Source: Erpobdella octoculata (Eukaryota; Annelida; Clitellata; Hirudinida; Erpobdellidae). Taken from it: 64,000 nucleotides of DNA. A program made the position numbers and the translations under genes. The notes under the pieces were generated by a model. That model did not search any database. It was not told the DNA's origin and worked only from the letters and a program-made list of their open reading frames with translations. Positions 1-11,991 of the stretch are shown piece after piece. How positions within the stretch are numbered: the first letter of the stretch is position 1; every line of letters starts with the position of its first letter. Where the stretch lies: the NCBI GenBank assembly GCA_963978895.1, contig OZ022244.1:2956432-3020431 (forward strand), read 5' to 3'.

Positions 1-951
1 TCGGTGTCAACTTTCGTATCGTCCAGCGGATCTTTCTTCAAATTATCGCCATCGTCTCTCAAATCAGTGTTTTCTTTTTTTGTCAAGTTAACCTTGATGT
101 ATTTCTCCATTGGAGTTTCGTCCGTTTCTAAATCTTCGGTTGCTTCATCCGAGTCAGATTCTTCACTAAAATCTGACCCTGAATATTCGGTGCCGTCGTC
201 TGTTATGGAGGCTTCCGTTTCAGAACCGTCGCTGTATGGGTGAAAGCCATAGTTGTTATTGCCATTATTATAATCATCATCGTCACTTTCATCCTCATCG
301 TTTTGCATTTCGTTTTCAACATTCTTCTCATCTTCTTTAGTTTGGTTTTTGACGTCCAAACCGACTGTATCACTGTCACCATCTTTGCATGGTTCATCTT
401 GAGCATCTTTGCAAGGTTCCTTATCATGACCGTCTTTGACAGGCTCATCATCATGAGCCACCTGACTTGTGCAGTCTGTACGGCCGTCATCCGTCACATG
501 CTCTGAGACACAGCTGGTGGACTCCAGTTCAAATTGGGTTTCGCCGCAGCAACCCACATTACCAGCAGCCCGCTGGTCCAGAACCGTGTCCACCACTGCC
601 TCAGCCAAACCTGCGACCAAACTCTCAACAGTTGTACCGGCTGCTGCCACTTTGTTTCCGTGGCCAAGAATCATTCCTTCTCCTGTCTTCTTCTGTGCTG
701 CCATGTTTTCTTTCGCTCGTTGTCTTTCTTCCTCCAGCAATTTGTTTTTTTAATTTCCTTCGCTTGACCACAGCTTCCTCGTCAATGTCGAATAGATATT
801 CGTCGTCGTCAGGCCCATAGCCCTCATTCACTAACGCGGCTAAGAGGCGTTCCATAAGTACGTCCTTTTTACCTGTATCGCTCAGGCCACGTTTCTCCAG
901 CTCGTCTTTCATTTCACTCGCCCAAAGCTCATCCAATGATTTCAAAACCAT
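1..951 (-). pseudogene. Ty3/gypsy first ORF (Gag-like) with N-terminal SAP domain, frameshifted and cut by window edge
   Basis: The ATG is at 951 on the minus strand, six bases inside a tRNA-Leu primer-binding site, so this is probably the first (Gag) ORF of an LTR retrotransposon. Residues 1-45 form a SAP-type helix-extension-helix (LDELWASEMKDELEKRGL, then KKDVLMERLL), a fold known for DNA binding. The frame stops near 625. However, a different minus frame is open from about 744 to base 1, first charged and Ala/Val-rich, then strongly acidic (SEESDSDEATED, DEDESDDDDY). The frames meet at a 7-base homopolymer, 745-751, which suggests a 1-base indel or a sequencing error. No zinc knuckle or protease is seen before the edge. 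A host SAP protein is possible, but the adjoining primer-binding site argues for a retrotransposon. Confidence 0.7.
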
Positions 952-957
952 TCCTGT

Positions 958-975
958 ATCCCACTTCTGACACCA
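958..975 (-). other. Primer-binding site, tRNA-Leu type
   Basis: On the minus strand this reads TGGTGTCAGAAGTGGGAT, the complement of the 3' end of animal tRNA-Leu(CAA) as I remember it, including CCA. It lies one base inside the LTR edge at 977 and just before the ATG at 951, the normal order LTR, PBS, Gag. Confidence 0.8.
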
Positions 976-976
976 A

Positions 977-1250
977 TGTTACGATATCACCAAATCGTAT
1001 ACCGGGCTCAATAGAATGGTTTTGATGTTTTATTGGAAAATAATAAATGAAGCTTTGTTACGGCTAGTTATACCTTCTGGTTTATTAATAATGTCCATAA
1101 TAGTTATTCGAAGTCCTTTAACGTCTATCAATGGGAAAACCTTATTGTAAAAACAGCGATTTTACATTAATATAAATGTTATCGGCGACGTTTTCTATAT
1201 GGCTCGTCAACCTGATGCAGCACCTCCTTATAAATTATACACAAATTATT
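977..1250 (-). mobile_element. 5' LTR of the SAP-Gag gypsy element (outer end approximate)
   Basis: The inner edge is fixed by the PBS: on the minus strand the LTR ends in GTAACA immediately before TTGGTGTC. An AATAAA polyadenylation signal is visible on the minus strand near 1,030. The outer edge is a guess near 1,245-1,250, where the minus strand reads TGTGTATAATT. The partner LTR is outside the window, so the boundary cannot be confirmed. Confidence 0.5.
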
Positions 1251-2404
1251 TTGATGATATTTTCCCGTTAATTTTGTGATTTTGTATGTATGTATGTATT
1301 GGTAATTGAATTAACAAATGCAAGCTTATAAATAAAATTTACTCTACTCAGTGTCTTAAGCTATCACAATAAGTTATCTTATCCTGCTTCTTTTTCACTG
1401 CGTGTTTGCTGTTTCTTTTGATGCAGTATATCTAGAGTAGTTGTTTTTCAGTTAAAATAAATGTCAAAGTTAGTGTATGTAATTTTATTTCATGAAAGTC
1501 ATCACAAACAACAAAAATGTAATGTTGTAAGTAATGTTACAAAAAATCAAACATGTAATGTTACAAGTAGAATTACCAAAACATCAAAAAAATTGTTAAA
1601 AGCAATTTTACAAAAATGTAGTTGTGGATTAAAAAAATAAAAATAACTTTTGAATAAATATGGGAAAACAAATTTGTTTTATTTAAATTATGATTAATGT
1701 TTTACAAAAGTAAACTTTGAACTAATGGTTTTATTTTTACAAAAAATGTGTACTTTTTAAAAAATTTTTTAAGATTGTATTCAATGTTCTATGCATATGA
1801 TTCTGATTTAAAACAAATTGATAAAATTACAAATACGATGAAAGCAAAACGTATTTTATAAATACTAGATCAAATACTGAATTTAATCATGATCTTAATT
1901 AGAAGACTGATGATCACATATATAATTTTTTATGTATGTAAGTATGTATGTATGTATGTATGGTAGTTACCAGTTTTGCATAACCAGTCTCAAAATTAGA
2001 TAGAGATGTAAAAATTAAAAAAATATTAAATTAAAAATATCGTCAGTTGATACTTTATTATTTTTTAGATGTTTTATAAAATGAGCTGACAAGTGAGTAA
2101 AAGTTGGATAAGTAATCCGTGGCTTAGAAATCCATCGAAAACCGTCACGTTAAACACAGTTTACTTTTAAATATGTTTCGACGCTTTGCGGATATATTTA
2201 ATAAAATTATTATTAACGACATTTTACTATTTTGCATTTTTTCCTCTTATTTTAATTATTAATATTATTATTATTTACGAAAATTAACTAATTTGATAAT
2301 ATTATTCCTATTATTGGAAAGTTCGACGCTTTGCGGATATATTTTGAGCATACGTCATAACTCAATATAAACAAGTTGAAAATAAATAAATCACCGAAGT
2401 AGTA
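1251..2404. other. AT-rich spacer without genes
   Basis: I see no ORF of substance. Present are short TATG runs (near 1,285 and 1,930-1,960), three close copies of TAATGTTACAAG-like sequence (1,515-1,570), and a perfect direct repeat TTCGACGCTTTGCGGATATA at 2,177 and 2,322. Confidence 0.6.
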
Positions 2405-2700
2405 CATCGGCAGGTTTTCCCAATATCAGCTATTTAAGGTTGGGTTTTTTTTGTAGGCGGTTTTTTTCATTATCAGCCATTAAAAGTTGGGTTTTTTCGT
2501 AGGATTTTTTTTCACTATAACCCATTAAATGTTGTTTTTTTGTAGGCTGTTTTTTCTGATACCATCCAATAAATATCGTGTTTTTCGTAGGCAGTTTTTT
2601 TCACTATCACCCAATAAATGTGGTTTTTTTGTATACTGTTTTTTTCCAATATCGCCCATTAAAATTTTTTTTGTAGGCAGTTTTTCAAAAATCATCCATC
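2405..2700. repeat. Degenerate tandem repeat, about 50 bp unit, 5-6 copies
   Basis: The unit contains a T-run, GTAGGC(A/G)G, a second T-run, CACTATCACCCATTAAA and TGTTGGG. Copies begin near 2,450, 2,505, 2,545, 2,600, 2,645 and 2,675 and differ mainly in T-run length. No coding potential is seen. Confidence 0.65.
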
Positions 2701-3179
2701 AAAGATAAGACCATTCCAAAACGTTTACAATTGAAAAATCATCTGCGACTGGCTGAAAAAACTCACACGCTTTGCGCGCGAAGCGTGCGTCAAGGGCTGG
2801 TACTATGTAAAACGAAAAAATAATAATTGACACAGATTCAGTCACTGCTGTTTTAGTTCTATGTTCATCGGCATAAAAAGTGCCATTGAATTTCCCAAGC
2901 TTCAAAAAAGTGTTTTCAGTCATAGTAGTCTTCGTCTTCAAAATGTCATGACTCCACAACAACATAAAAAAAATTATTCAAAATCACAAGCCAACTACAA
3001 AAAACTATAATAATAAATAATGTAAAAATAATCCTATAAATTATCTGTAAATTAAACAATAATTAATTTTTAAATAACACGATTAATAGGGCAGGCTGCT
3101 GAAAAGTTGTAAAAACTGGTGATGAAAGACAAACGATTGACATAAACGATTGACATAAAGACTCATTTATAAACCACAA

Positions 3180-3296
3180 GTGGATGAAAAGCTGAGTCGA
3201 CTTGAGTCGTGCGAGTCAACTCCTTGCCCATGGAAGTCATGCGATGTGGGATTCCACAAGGGAATCGAACCCGGGACCTTAAAGTCCACCGCGCCT
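3180..3296 (-). mobile_element. tRNA-derived SINE fragment
   Basis: On the minus strand the sequence carries a perfect Pol III B box, GGTTCGATTCC (plus 3,261-3,271), with a tRNA-like T arm. It is followed by GGGCAAGGAGTTGACTCGCA, a body motif also present in the SINEs at 4,745-5,036, 35,724-35,936 and 63,652-63,874. The A-box end is missing, so the copy is cut at its 5' side. Being inside a repeat with no acceptor stem, it is not a functional tRNA gene. Confidence 0.6.
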
Positions 3297-3623
3297 CTAA
3301 AAAACTAAAAGTAGAAAAAACCTTATATTCTGATGACTATCTAAGGTTTTACAAAATATAAAACATGGGAAAACATAACTTTTTTATTTTGTTCTTTTAA
3401 TTAGTTTTCATTTGAATTCAGAGTTTTGTGGAACATGAGTGAGAGGCTATATAAAAAATGTCGTAAACTAAACATGCAAAAAAGGGTTTTGAGGTAAATT
3501 ATTAAATTAAAAATCGTCTTTTTAGCATTACAGCATTATTGGAAATGTCACTAGAATTATTTTGCATAGTTTTGAAATAATATCGCATTAATAAAAACGA
3601 ACAAAGGTATTTGAAATGTCAAG

Positions 3624-3661
3624 AAAACACTACTGGGTCAAAAAAGAAAACTTTATAAATA
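3624..3661 (+). promoter_or_regulatory. Two-box PSE/TATA-like module
   Basis: First box AAAACACTACTGGGTCAAAA, TATA box TATAAATA at 3,654. The spacing from the C of CAC to the TATA box is 26 bp. This is the leftmost copy of the family described in the findings; no transcript is known. Confidence 0.5.
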
Positions 3662-4574
3662 CTTAAAAGTCCAGTTGACATTCACTTGAGGTATTCTTCA
3701 AAGTTCTTGTATTTTGTATAATAATTTATTTTGCTTACTAAGTGAAGTATAATCAAATTCGCTTACCTAAATTTAGTTATTACTTATTTGTTTTTTTGCT
3801 GTGTCTGCGTATTTATCATACGATTTAAAAATACATTAATAAAAAAAGCATAACTTTGTTTCGAACATTTGTCTTCTTTTTTTATTAAGTCTTAAAATAT
3901 AAAACAAAGCATTAAATAAACTTTAAGTTTTACGCAAACACGTTGTATATTTAAAATTTTGTAATTAAGAAGTGAAAGAATATTCAATATTTGAATTTAA
4001 TTTGTTTTCATATCAAAATTAGTATTTTATGTATTTATGAGAAAAATATAATTTTAATCAACCTAAGCGATTCTTACCAAAACTCATCTATCACAATAAC
4101 CAACGTTCTATTTAAACAACGTCTCACCAGTCAGCAGTTTATAAAACAATCACTTCAAAATTGATTATTAGACCAAATTGCAACTAATGTCAGTTTTTAT
4201 AATTTTGTAGATTTTGATTAAATTGAAAAACCTCCGTTTTAGTTTTTATACATTTGTTTTACATTTTTGGGTTTTGGTTAGATTTCATTTCACTACAGGC
4301 ATGGATCTAGATATACATTCTAAAAAATTCCGAACACAAGCCATATAGCACTCAACATCGATGTTTTTTCAATTAAAAATAAACATAAAAATTACTAGTT
4401 TGTTGATAAACATTAAAAATAGCATGTTAGCAGCACGCATAAGCAAAAAGTGATTCTGTTTTGGTTAAAAAAAATTTTCGCTTTACGTTATTAGCAAGAA
4501 GACTGAATTTTTTAAATATTAAAGCATACAAAACAGCCCTAATGAAAATAAACCTGATGTTTTGAAACTCTAGC

Positions 4575-4612
4575 AAAACACCACTCGTTCAAAAAAACAT
4601 ACTTTATAAATA
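4575..4612 (+). promoter_or_regulatory. Two-box PSE/TATA-like module
   Basis: First box AAAACACCACTCGTTCAAAA, TATA box TATAAATA at 4,605, spacing 26 bp. The downstream segment contains GCAGCTTGCG, close to the GCGCTTGCGG seen after other copies. Confidence 0.5.
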
Positions 4613-4744
4613 AGTAAAACGCCAGGTAGTTGCAGCTTGCGTTATGATTAGGAAGGATAATGTTCTTGTGATTTTAAATATAATTTGTGTTTTTGAACTT
4701 GTGTATTTTAAAATAGATTGAAAAGTGAAGAAGATAAAGGTCAT

Positions 4745-5036
4745 GCTATTAGGGCGCCACGACAAGAAATACACTTTAGCAGTGCCAGGAATGGCTCGTG
4801 CATATTGGATCACACAATGTTACCTCCCACCCGCACGTGTATCCGAAATTGGGGTGTGACGAACACTATTACCCCCAGTCGCGAAACTGGCACTCATTTA
4901 TTTATCACTGAAAAATGAATGACTGACTTGGCCTGAACAGTGTGAGTGAATTCCTTGCTCAACGAAATTAATGAAATTTGAACCCACGACCGCAGGATGA
5001 TAGCATAACTGCTTTCACCAATGTGCTACGGCGCCA
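4745..5036 (-). mobile_element. tRNA-derived SINE, nearly full length
   Basis: Read on the minus strand, it starts TGGCGCCGTAGCACATTGG (A-box region, plus 5,019-5,029). The B-box-like GGGTTCAAATT follows (plus 4,975-4,985), then the body motif GAGCAAGGAATTCACTCACA. It ends in a unique tail of about 200 bp. The order A box, B box and shared body fits a tRNA-type SINE. I do not recognise the family. Confidence 0.6.
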
Positions 5037-5217
5037 GAGAAAATAAATTTGAGACTCAATTTTTGTTGATTGCGCGCAGCACATTGAGAGATTTTTGTAA
5101 CTCCGTAGCTGTGTCTGTAGTAATGTTTTTTCTAATAATACATGACTCGTCTTTCCACAATAATTTTTTCCAAAATTATTCTTTGTTGCTTTTCTAAGTA
5201 GAACTTAATTTATTTCA

Positions 5218-5412
5218 GTAATAATCAAAGCGCTCAAATCAGTCAGTGACGTCAGTATTCAATTCATACTTAAGCGTCGTCAATTTACCATCATTCCTGC
5301 TTACGCGATGACAATAAACAAATCACAAGGTCAGACCATTGAATCGGTTGGGATTTATTTCAATGAACCAGTGTTCTCTGATGGCCAGCTATATGTTACC
5401 CTCTCAAGATAA
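5218..5412 (+). pseudogene. Helitron Pif1-like helicase C-terminal fragment
   Basis: The frame ending in TAA at 5,410-5,412 reads [20 protein letters not shown], then GQT, and later [28 protein letters not shown] and GQLYVxLSR are the last conserved helicase motifs (V and VI) of Helitron Rep-helicase proteins. Only about 60 residues remain, ending at the natural C-terminus. No Rep domain or Helitron CTRR 3' end was recognised nearby. This is a decayed relic. Confidence 0.8.
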
Positions 5413-5551
5413 AAAAAATCCCCGGTGTTCCAAAATCATCATTTTCAAAATCATTTACATATTCAAGGAAATCTTTTGAAAAATAAGACATTCATGCAAA
5501 AATATTTTCTATGGCGAAATATTTCAAAAACCTTGGAAAAATATATACATT

Positions 5552-5873
5552 CATACATACATACATACATACATACATACATACATACATACATACATAC
5601 ATACATACATACATACATACATACATACATACATACATACATACATACATACATACATACATACATACATACATACATACATACATACATACATACATAC
5701 ATACATACATACATACATACATACATACATACATACATACATACATACATACATACATACATACATACATACATACATACATACATACATACATACATAC
5801 ATACATACATACATACATACATACATACATACATACATACATACATACATACATACATACATACATACATACA
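5552..5873. repeat. (CATA)n microsatellite, about 80 units
   Basis: An essentially uninterrupted tetranucleotide array of about 320 bp. Open frames across it on both strands are artefacts, because the 4-bp unit has no stop codon in some frames. The same motif flanks the LINE at 56,162-59,914. Confidence 0.97.
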
Positions 5874-7189
5874 CAAATTAAGTGACTTGTGTAGAAAACA
5901 AAAAAAGAATTATGCATCCAGTTAGCTAAGATTTCTAAGAAAACTTTGCAAAACCATTTTTTGTAAGAGCCTCTGCAGCATGCGGTACATTCTACAAATT
6001 ACGAGGATTCTTTTGGTTAAGAAATATAAACAGTTGTTATCGGCATTAAAACGGAATAATTACAACTGATATTTAAAAATAAAATATTATTAATAGAATT
6101 GAACAATGAACAATCTATGAGCAAAAAAACATCAAATTTGCACTTTCCGTCACTAATTGTACGTAGAAAACATTTATTTTGACAGAGTATTATCAAGCTA
6201 TTTAACTCAATAAATTTGAATTTTTTGGAACAACATTTATATAATGGAAAATGGCCTTTATTTTTTCGACTATCAAAAAAGGTCGCCCGGGTACGGGTCG
6301 TCCATGCAGCCCTACTACATTTTTTTCCGACTCACCAATCACCCAAGCAGCTACAGCCTCTCCTCCATTAATCTCTTTGTGGTATCGTCCTATCTTCTTC
6401 TACATGGCCGTATACATCAACAACAAACATAAATCTTGAACACACGCATTGATTTTAAATTTTATTTTACATAAACGTTGTTGTAGTGTATTTTTTACTT
6501 TTATTTAAACTGTGTTGAAGTAATTAAAACATGAAAAATATTACTGTTCTCACATTTTTTTAGTTAACAATTTTAGCTCAATCTAAAAAATAAATTTTTG
6601 TTTGTGAACAAAGGCTAACACTAAGAGTAATCGAACAGTTTTTGTGTATAAGTTAATATTAGGTTTTGAGGCTTGAAAAGCATTAAAAATTCAAAGAGCA
6701 TGTGTGATGTGCATTTCAAACGTTATAAGTAGATCCAAGTATAAGCAGCGGTGGCGTGTGGTAGTAATATAGAATAATAAAAAAATATACTGTCAGATTA
6801 TGCTAGTCGTGACATTTAAAGCATGTCATGTCATGTCATGCATGTTATGTTCTGCATATAATTTCATGCAATGAATGCATGTCATGTCAATATTAATAAA
6901 ATTGTCAAAAACATTTTTAAATAACTAATCCAAAACACATATGAAAATAATATGCAACCATTGTGGCCACCTCTTACTCGCAATTCAGACACGATCTTCG
7001 GAAAAACCTCAGACATGGCAGAAATTACATTATTCTTTTTTATGGTCATAATTCTCATTCCTGTGAGATTGTGTTAACTTTTTTTAAATCATTATTATCA
7101 CCGTGGGATTCCCAATAACCTTTATATAAATTTGATCAAAATATTACCTTTACACGATGACAAAACTGTAATATATTAGAGATAGCTCA
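5874..7189. other. AT-rich spacer with an old duplicated segment
   Basis: No gene is seen. About 6,060-6,700 is related, with many differences, to about 23,600-24,300; both share GTATACATCAACAACA and the flanking ACTCAATAAATTT. A short CATGT/CATGTCATGT cluster lies at about 6,820-6,885. Confidence 0.5.
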
Positions 7190-7395
7190 TCAAAACTGAC
7201 GGATGTTTTCAAATCTTATTATATAATATTTATCGATTTCAGCGCTGCCTTTTTTGCTTTTAGGACTGAAACAGTATGTACAATTACGTCATAACTTTAA
7301 TTACCCGCCTCCACGCACCCATTTTATCAACTGCTGACTGCTGAGATCTGCGTCCATCGCGTTATGCGAAAATGCTAACCATACATAATGACATC
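7190..7395 (+). repeat. Microsatellite-linked interspersed repeat (family M)
   Basis: Shares ACTGACGGAT, CAGCGCTGCCTTTT, TTTTAGGACTGAAACAG, AACTGCTGACTGCTGA and GCGTTATGCGAAAATGCTAA with 55,847-56,036, and in reverse with 32,143-32,202, 32,632-32,790 and 36,049-36,090. It ends in CATACAT, the start of the microsatellite seen at the same edge of other copies. No protein or tRNA boxes were recognised. Confidence 0.6.
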
Positions 7396-8048
7396 GAAAA
7401 TTATGTATGCTGATTATTAATTTTTTAATTCGGTTTCTCCTTACACGCTGCTTTCCGGATTACAACAAATAATGGTTGTGATTATTGTCCAAATCGTTTA
7501 AAACTTTGTTTATTTAAAAACGCTTCGAAGCAAAAAACACTATAGTCAATAGTTTTAATGTCGTTGATTTTAATTATAACGTTGATTTATATCACAATCG
7601 TTACAAACACTAAAACGTAGTTGACTTTAAGTATATTAGCGACTCAGAAGATGTAAAACAGTCGGTTTACTAAATAATTAAAATCTCTTTTCTTGAAAAT
7701 ATTCTAATGTTATAATCAATTGTCATATTTTGCAATAATTAACGTAAATTAATCCTTAATAATGAGAGTGATAAAAGGCGACCAAGTAGCTGCAAAATCC
7801 GATAAGCTAAGCGATATCCAGTTAAATAAAGAGAACAGTGGATATTTTCATCATTACCACCACCACCGCCTTTCTAACTCCTAGTATCATCTTTACAACA
7901 ATTATCGTTTTTATTACAACCACAAAACTTTCATAGGCGGCGATTGGGGGTCGCCCCCCCCCAAAGAATTTGTCCACAAATTGTTTTTGTTATTAGCTCA
8001 CTCATGCTTAAGTATTTATATTAGTTGGTAAAATATCAGTTTTAAAAA
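7396..8048. other. AT-rich spacer without genes
   Basis: Nothing coding is seen. A (CACCAC)-rich patch lies near 7,855 and a G/C-run inverted patch (GGGGGTCGCCCCCC) near 7,945-7,962. Confidence 0.5.
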
Positions 8049-8716
8049 ATGAAAAAAACGCGTTTTTTTATTTCTAAATATTGTAACTTTAAGTCAATAA
8101 TTTGTATCACGAACAAAAAACAGTTTTACCAACTGGAAGCTAAAATAAAGTTATTGAATCTAAGAAATCAATTGATTTTTGATTATCAGTTTTTGGACTT
8201 TATTTATTTTTATTGTGTTTTTAAAAAATATAAGATCTCTATATTATACATTGAATTAGACAACAAAAATAAGTCCTATTAAAATATGTTAAACCTATCA
8301 AACGTATGTAAATCTAAGCACAACTTGTTAACAAGTCACCTGATTAATAATTGAATTAACCAATAGTGAATTAACAAAGCAACACATATATAACAATACT
8401 AAGTGTGCCCGGCTCTGCGTTGGCGTGGCTTTGATTAAAAATAAAAAAGGGCATGTTTCTTATAGTTATTATTGCATAGGATGTTTCCTCCTTTGCTTGC
8501 TTTTCTGCTCCTTCTTGTTCTCCCAATTTCTTTCCTTTTCCCGCTCCTTTACCCGCTCCCGGTCGCTTTCCCGTTCCGTTTCAGATCCTCCTTAGATCAA
8601 TTGTTTAGTTACTGAATCAATTGATAAAATGTGCACTTTATTAGCCGTCGCTTATTAAAACATATGAAAATTTTTCAAACGTCTTTACATTAGTAATCAT
8701 TTGAAATTTTGAAGAA

Positions 8717-8754
8717 AAAACACCACCGGGTCAAAATAACAGACTTTATAAATA
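8717..8754 (+). promoter_or_regulatory. Two-box module
   Basis: CACCACCGGGTCAAAA, then TATAAATA at 8,747; spacing 26 bp. The paired copy at 33,628 is identical through the downstream segment. Confidence 0.5.
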
Positions 8755-10490
8755 TTTAAAAACACAATGAGCATTTGCTTATGGTATGTTGATGAGATTT
8801 CATTTGCTAAAAATGAATTTGTTAATCGGATATGACAAATTAAAGAACTTTATTAAACATTTTATATTAACTTCACCGTGTTAGCTTGTTTGTTTGCTTG
8901 AACCATGCGTTGTGCACTTAAAAAAACAACTTTCTGTTATCTAATCAAGCTCCAATTTAGTGTTTCTTTTTGCCGTCGTAGACTTTACATATTATTAAAT
9001 TTTCAGATCGGTTAGAACAAATTTGAATCAATTATAAAATAAATTTACATTTGTAGAAAAATAAACTATACGTTTTTAGTTTACTTAAAAAAACGATATT
9101 TAATTCTTTATTTTAAAAATGTATAATAAAAATGTTTTTTCCTTATTGATTCGAAAATTTTAAATATTTTCAATCCTTGCACGTTTTACACATCAAATAT
9201 TAAAAAAACTGTAGTTAATATTTTCTTTATTTTATTGATTAATTATCATCAACAAATAATTTGCAAACAACTTTTAGCCACCGAGCAACCAAATTATAAA
9301 GAATCAGGTTATACCATTTGAATGTACATGTTTAAGCTTTCGTAATTAATTCTAAAAAATTTTAAGCATGCTAACATTACAGCAACTTAAGAAGCATGCA
9401 CCCAAATATCGGAACACCTAATTATCCATAAATATATTTGTCGTGCACCCATATAGATCCGCTTAAGTGTGGCACGATTAATTTATGTCCACCCATGTAT
9501 CGCAATACCAAAACTACAGGTCATTGAAGATGTTTATTCTATTACACTGCTTATTGTCCTTGTCTTGCTTTGCCAGTGCCGTCAGATAATAACTATTTTT
9601 TTAAAGAACCTTTAGTCGAGTAAAATATAATACATCAGAAGCAGATGGGATGACCAGCGAAACAAAAAAGCCTTAAAACTCCGGTTTTAGAAATATCAAC
9701 ATTTGCCATCATAACATACAGAAAAGTTACTATAAGTAGGCTTACGTTGTTTCTGCAACATGTAAGCTTTTTGCATGGTGTATTACAAACGTGTTCAAAT
9801 ATTTTAACAATTACAAAAAAAACAATTGTTAGACTTGTTAGAATGTAATGTTTAAAAAAACAACTATTTTTTTTTCAAAATTATTGGCTGACTATTGAAA
9901 CTGATGGAAATTTCAGATTGTTTTAAAAAGTAATTTACCACACATTAAAGATCTCTTACTGGAATATTATTTACCTTATAAAAGTTATTATTTGGGTGAT
10001 TTTTTCATTTTTTATTGTGACAAGAACAAAAACCCAACTTTGTTTGTTTTATATGTAGAGAGCAGAGAAGCAATTGTCCCCTAACCAAGGATTTTCCGAA
10101 CAAGTTTCTAAATGTATTTATTGTCACCTATCCAAGTACTAACTGGGCTCGACTTTGTTTAAAACACACACCTGAGCAAGTCAATGTAAGCGTTGTAAAA
10201 AAAAAGCATTACGTATTTTTCCAGGCTTACATTATGAGTCAATTGTAATAGGTTAGAAAATGAAATGCGCAAATTTTTTTCAAGTGATATTCGTTATTTT
10301 CTGAAAATTATTGGTCATTATTAAAACTGCTATCAGAACCATTTTGTATAGTTTTAGAACAGTTTCGCATTAATAAAACAAGCAAATTTTTATTCAGAAA
10401 TTAAAATAATTAAATTTATAATATATAAACCGATGCTTATTAAAACTTACGAATCAATTTTAAAATGCTTTTTTTATTTTAAATTCTGAG

Positions 10491-10528
10491 AAAACACCAC
10501 TGAGTCAAAGCGACAGAGTTTATAAATA
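10491..10528 (+). promoter_or_regulatory. Two-box module with divergent downstream segment
   Basis: CACCACTGAGTCAAAG, then TATAAATA at 10,521; spacing 26 bp. The next 45-50 bp differ strongly from the otherwise near-identical copy at 35,388 (see findings). Confidence 0.5.
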
Positions 10529-11954
10529 CTTAGAAGATTAATAAGCGAACGTTTGCGGTCTTTGTAAAACAGCTTTAACTGCCAGGCATTTATTTAGTTC
10601 ACTGATTGGATTATCTTCGAAGCATGATTAATCAGCTTTGAGCCCCTAACCTTTATTCAATCTTTTTCTTAATTGTTTTAACTTTTGTTTCCTTGTGGTT
10701 GCCTATTTGTCGTTCGATTTAAATATAAATGTTTTGACAAAGCATTATTTTGTGTCGATTTTTTGTCTTCTCTTCACTTGAGAATTTGAAAATGATCTAG
10801 AGCGTTAGCGCATTTTAGCAAGACAGATAAATTGCTTTTAGCAAACTCATAGTTTTAATGATTTTAATATAACTGATAAAACTTATTATAAAATTTAATA
10901 TTATGATTTTAAATTAAATTGTTTTTTATTCAAATATTTTATGGTACAGATCTTATGCAAAAAACGCATTCTCTCTACGGAGTTTAGTTTTTAGTTTATT
11001 TTCATGTACATCCAGCTTGCGAAACTTCAAAAAAATGCGGTTGGAAATTGCAGCGATCCTCATTTTAATAATATCTCTGTTTGCTTGATATTGTTACAAA
11101 GTCAAATATTTAGGTTATTATTATTGTTATTATTATACAGGTTTTTTTAACGCATGAGGTTAACCAACAATTGTGCAGAGTTTATTTGAATAAAATTGAT
11201 ATAAGGACATGATTGATGTGTTTCAATTTATTCACTTCCTAGATATAAATTTCTAAAAATAACGGTTATGTGCTAGGTTAAAAAAACCAAAAGTTGCTAT
11301 AAATTGGTTTTTGCAATTAAAAAAAACATAATATTACTAGTTTTATGTTAAACATACAAAGTAACATTGTTACAGAACGCATGAGCTCAACATGTTGTTA
11401 TATTAGTTCGAAATGTTTTTGATTTTAAGTTAATAATAAAAAATTAAAGTATACTATTATTAAAATATACAAAGCTGCCATAATAAAGAAACTATTTTTC
11501 GAAACTCAAGCAAAACACCAATAAAATACTTACAATTGAAACAAAACAAGAAAGTTTACCAAAGTTTGAAACTATAAAAAATGAAAACTATGCTTGTAAC
11601 TTTTTGTGTTGTTCTAACTCAAACGAAACGATTTATTTAAAACCCGGAAATGAGTAAACGTATGCCAGTTTTAAAATTTGATACTATTTATAGTATTTAC
11701 TTATACGTTACAAAGTCTAACCATGATTTGCTGAATCTAAAAAATAAATATTTTTGTGAAAAAAGACTGACACTCAAAGGAATCAAACAGATTTTGTGTA
11801 AACGTTAATTTCATGTTTTGAGGTTTGAAATGCGAGTGTGTTGTGCATTTTGTATTTAAAACAAACAAACCAAAAACTCTATTACCGATTCAAAACCCAT
11901 TGCTTACTAAAACCCCAAAACAATCTTCAAAATTCCGATCATTCTGAAGCTCCA

Positions 11955-11991
11955 AAAACACCACTAAGTACAAACAACATATTTTATAAGA
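11955..11991 (+). promoter_or_regulatory. Two-box module, weak TATA box
   Basis: CACCACTAAGTACAAA, then TATAAGAA at 11,985; spacing 26 bp. A degenerate CACCAATAAAA copy lies just upstream at 11,516. Confidence 0.4.

Noticed and set aside
2699..2965. 88-codon minus-strand frame
   Set aside because: No recognisable motif, no related copy seen, and AT-rich codon content typical of chance; an exon cannot be excluded.
5463..5925. Long open frames over the CATA array (also at 56,026-56,214 and 59,817-60,121)
   Set aside because: A 4-bp repeat lacking stops gives open frames on both strands by construction.
8490..8585. Glu/Arg-rich frame on the minus strand (also 33,400-33,490 and 53,521-53,709)
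   Set aside because: Could be a relic of a Gag coiled coil, but a polypyrimidine tract gives the same reading and no neighbouring Gag motif is present.
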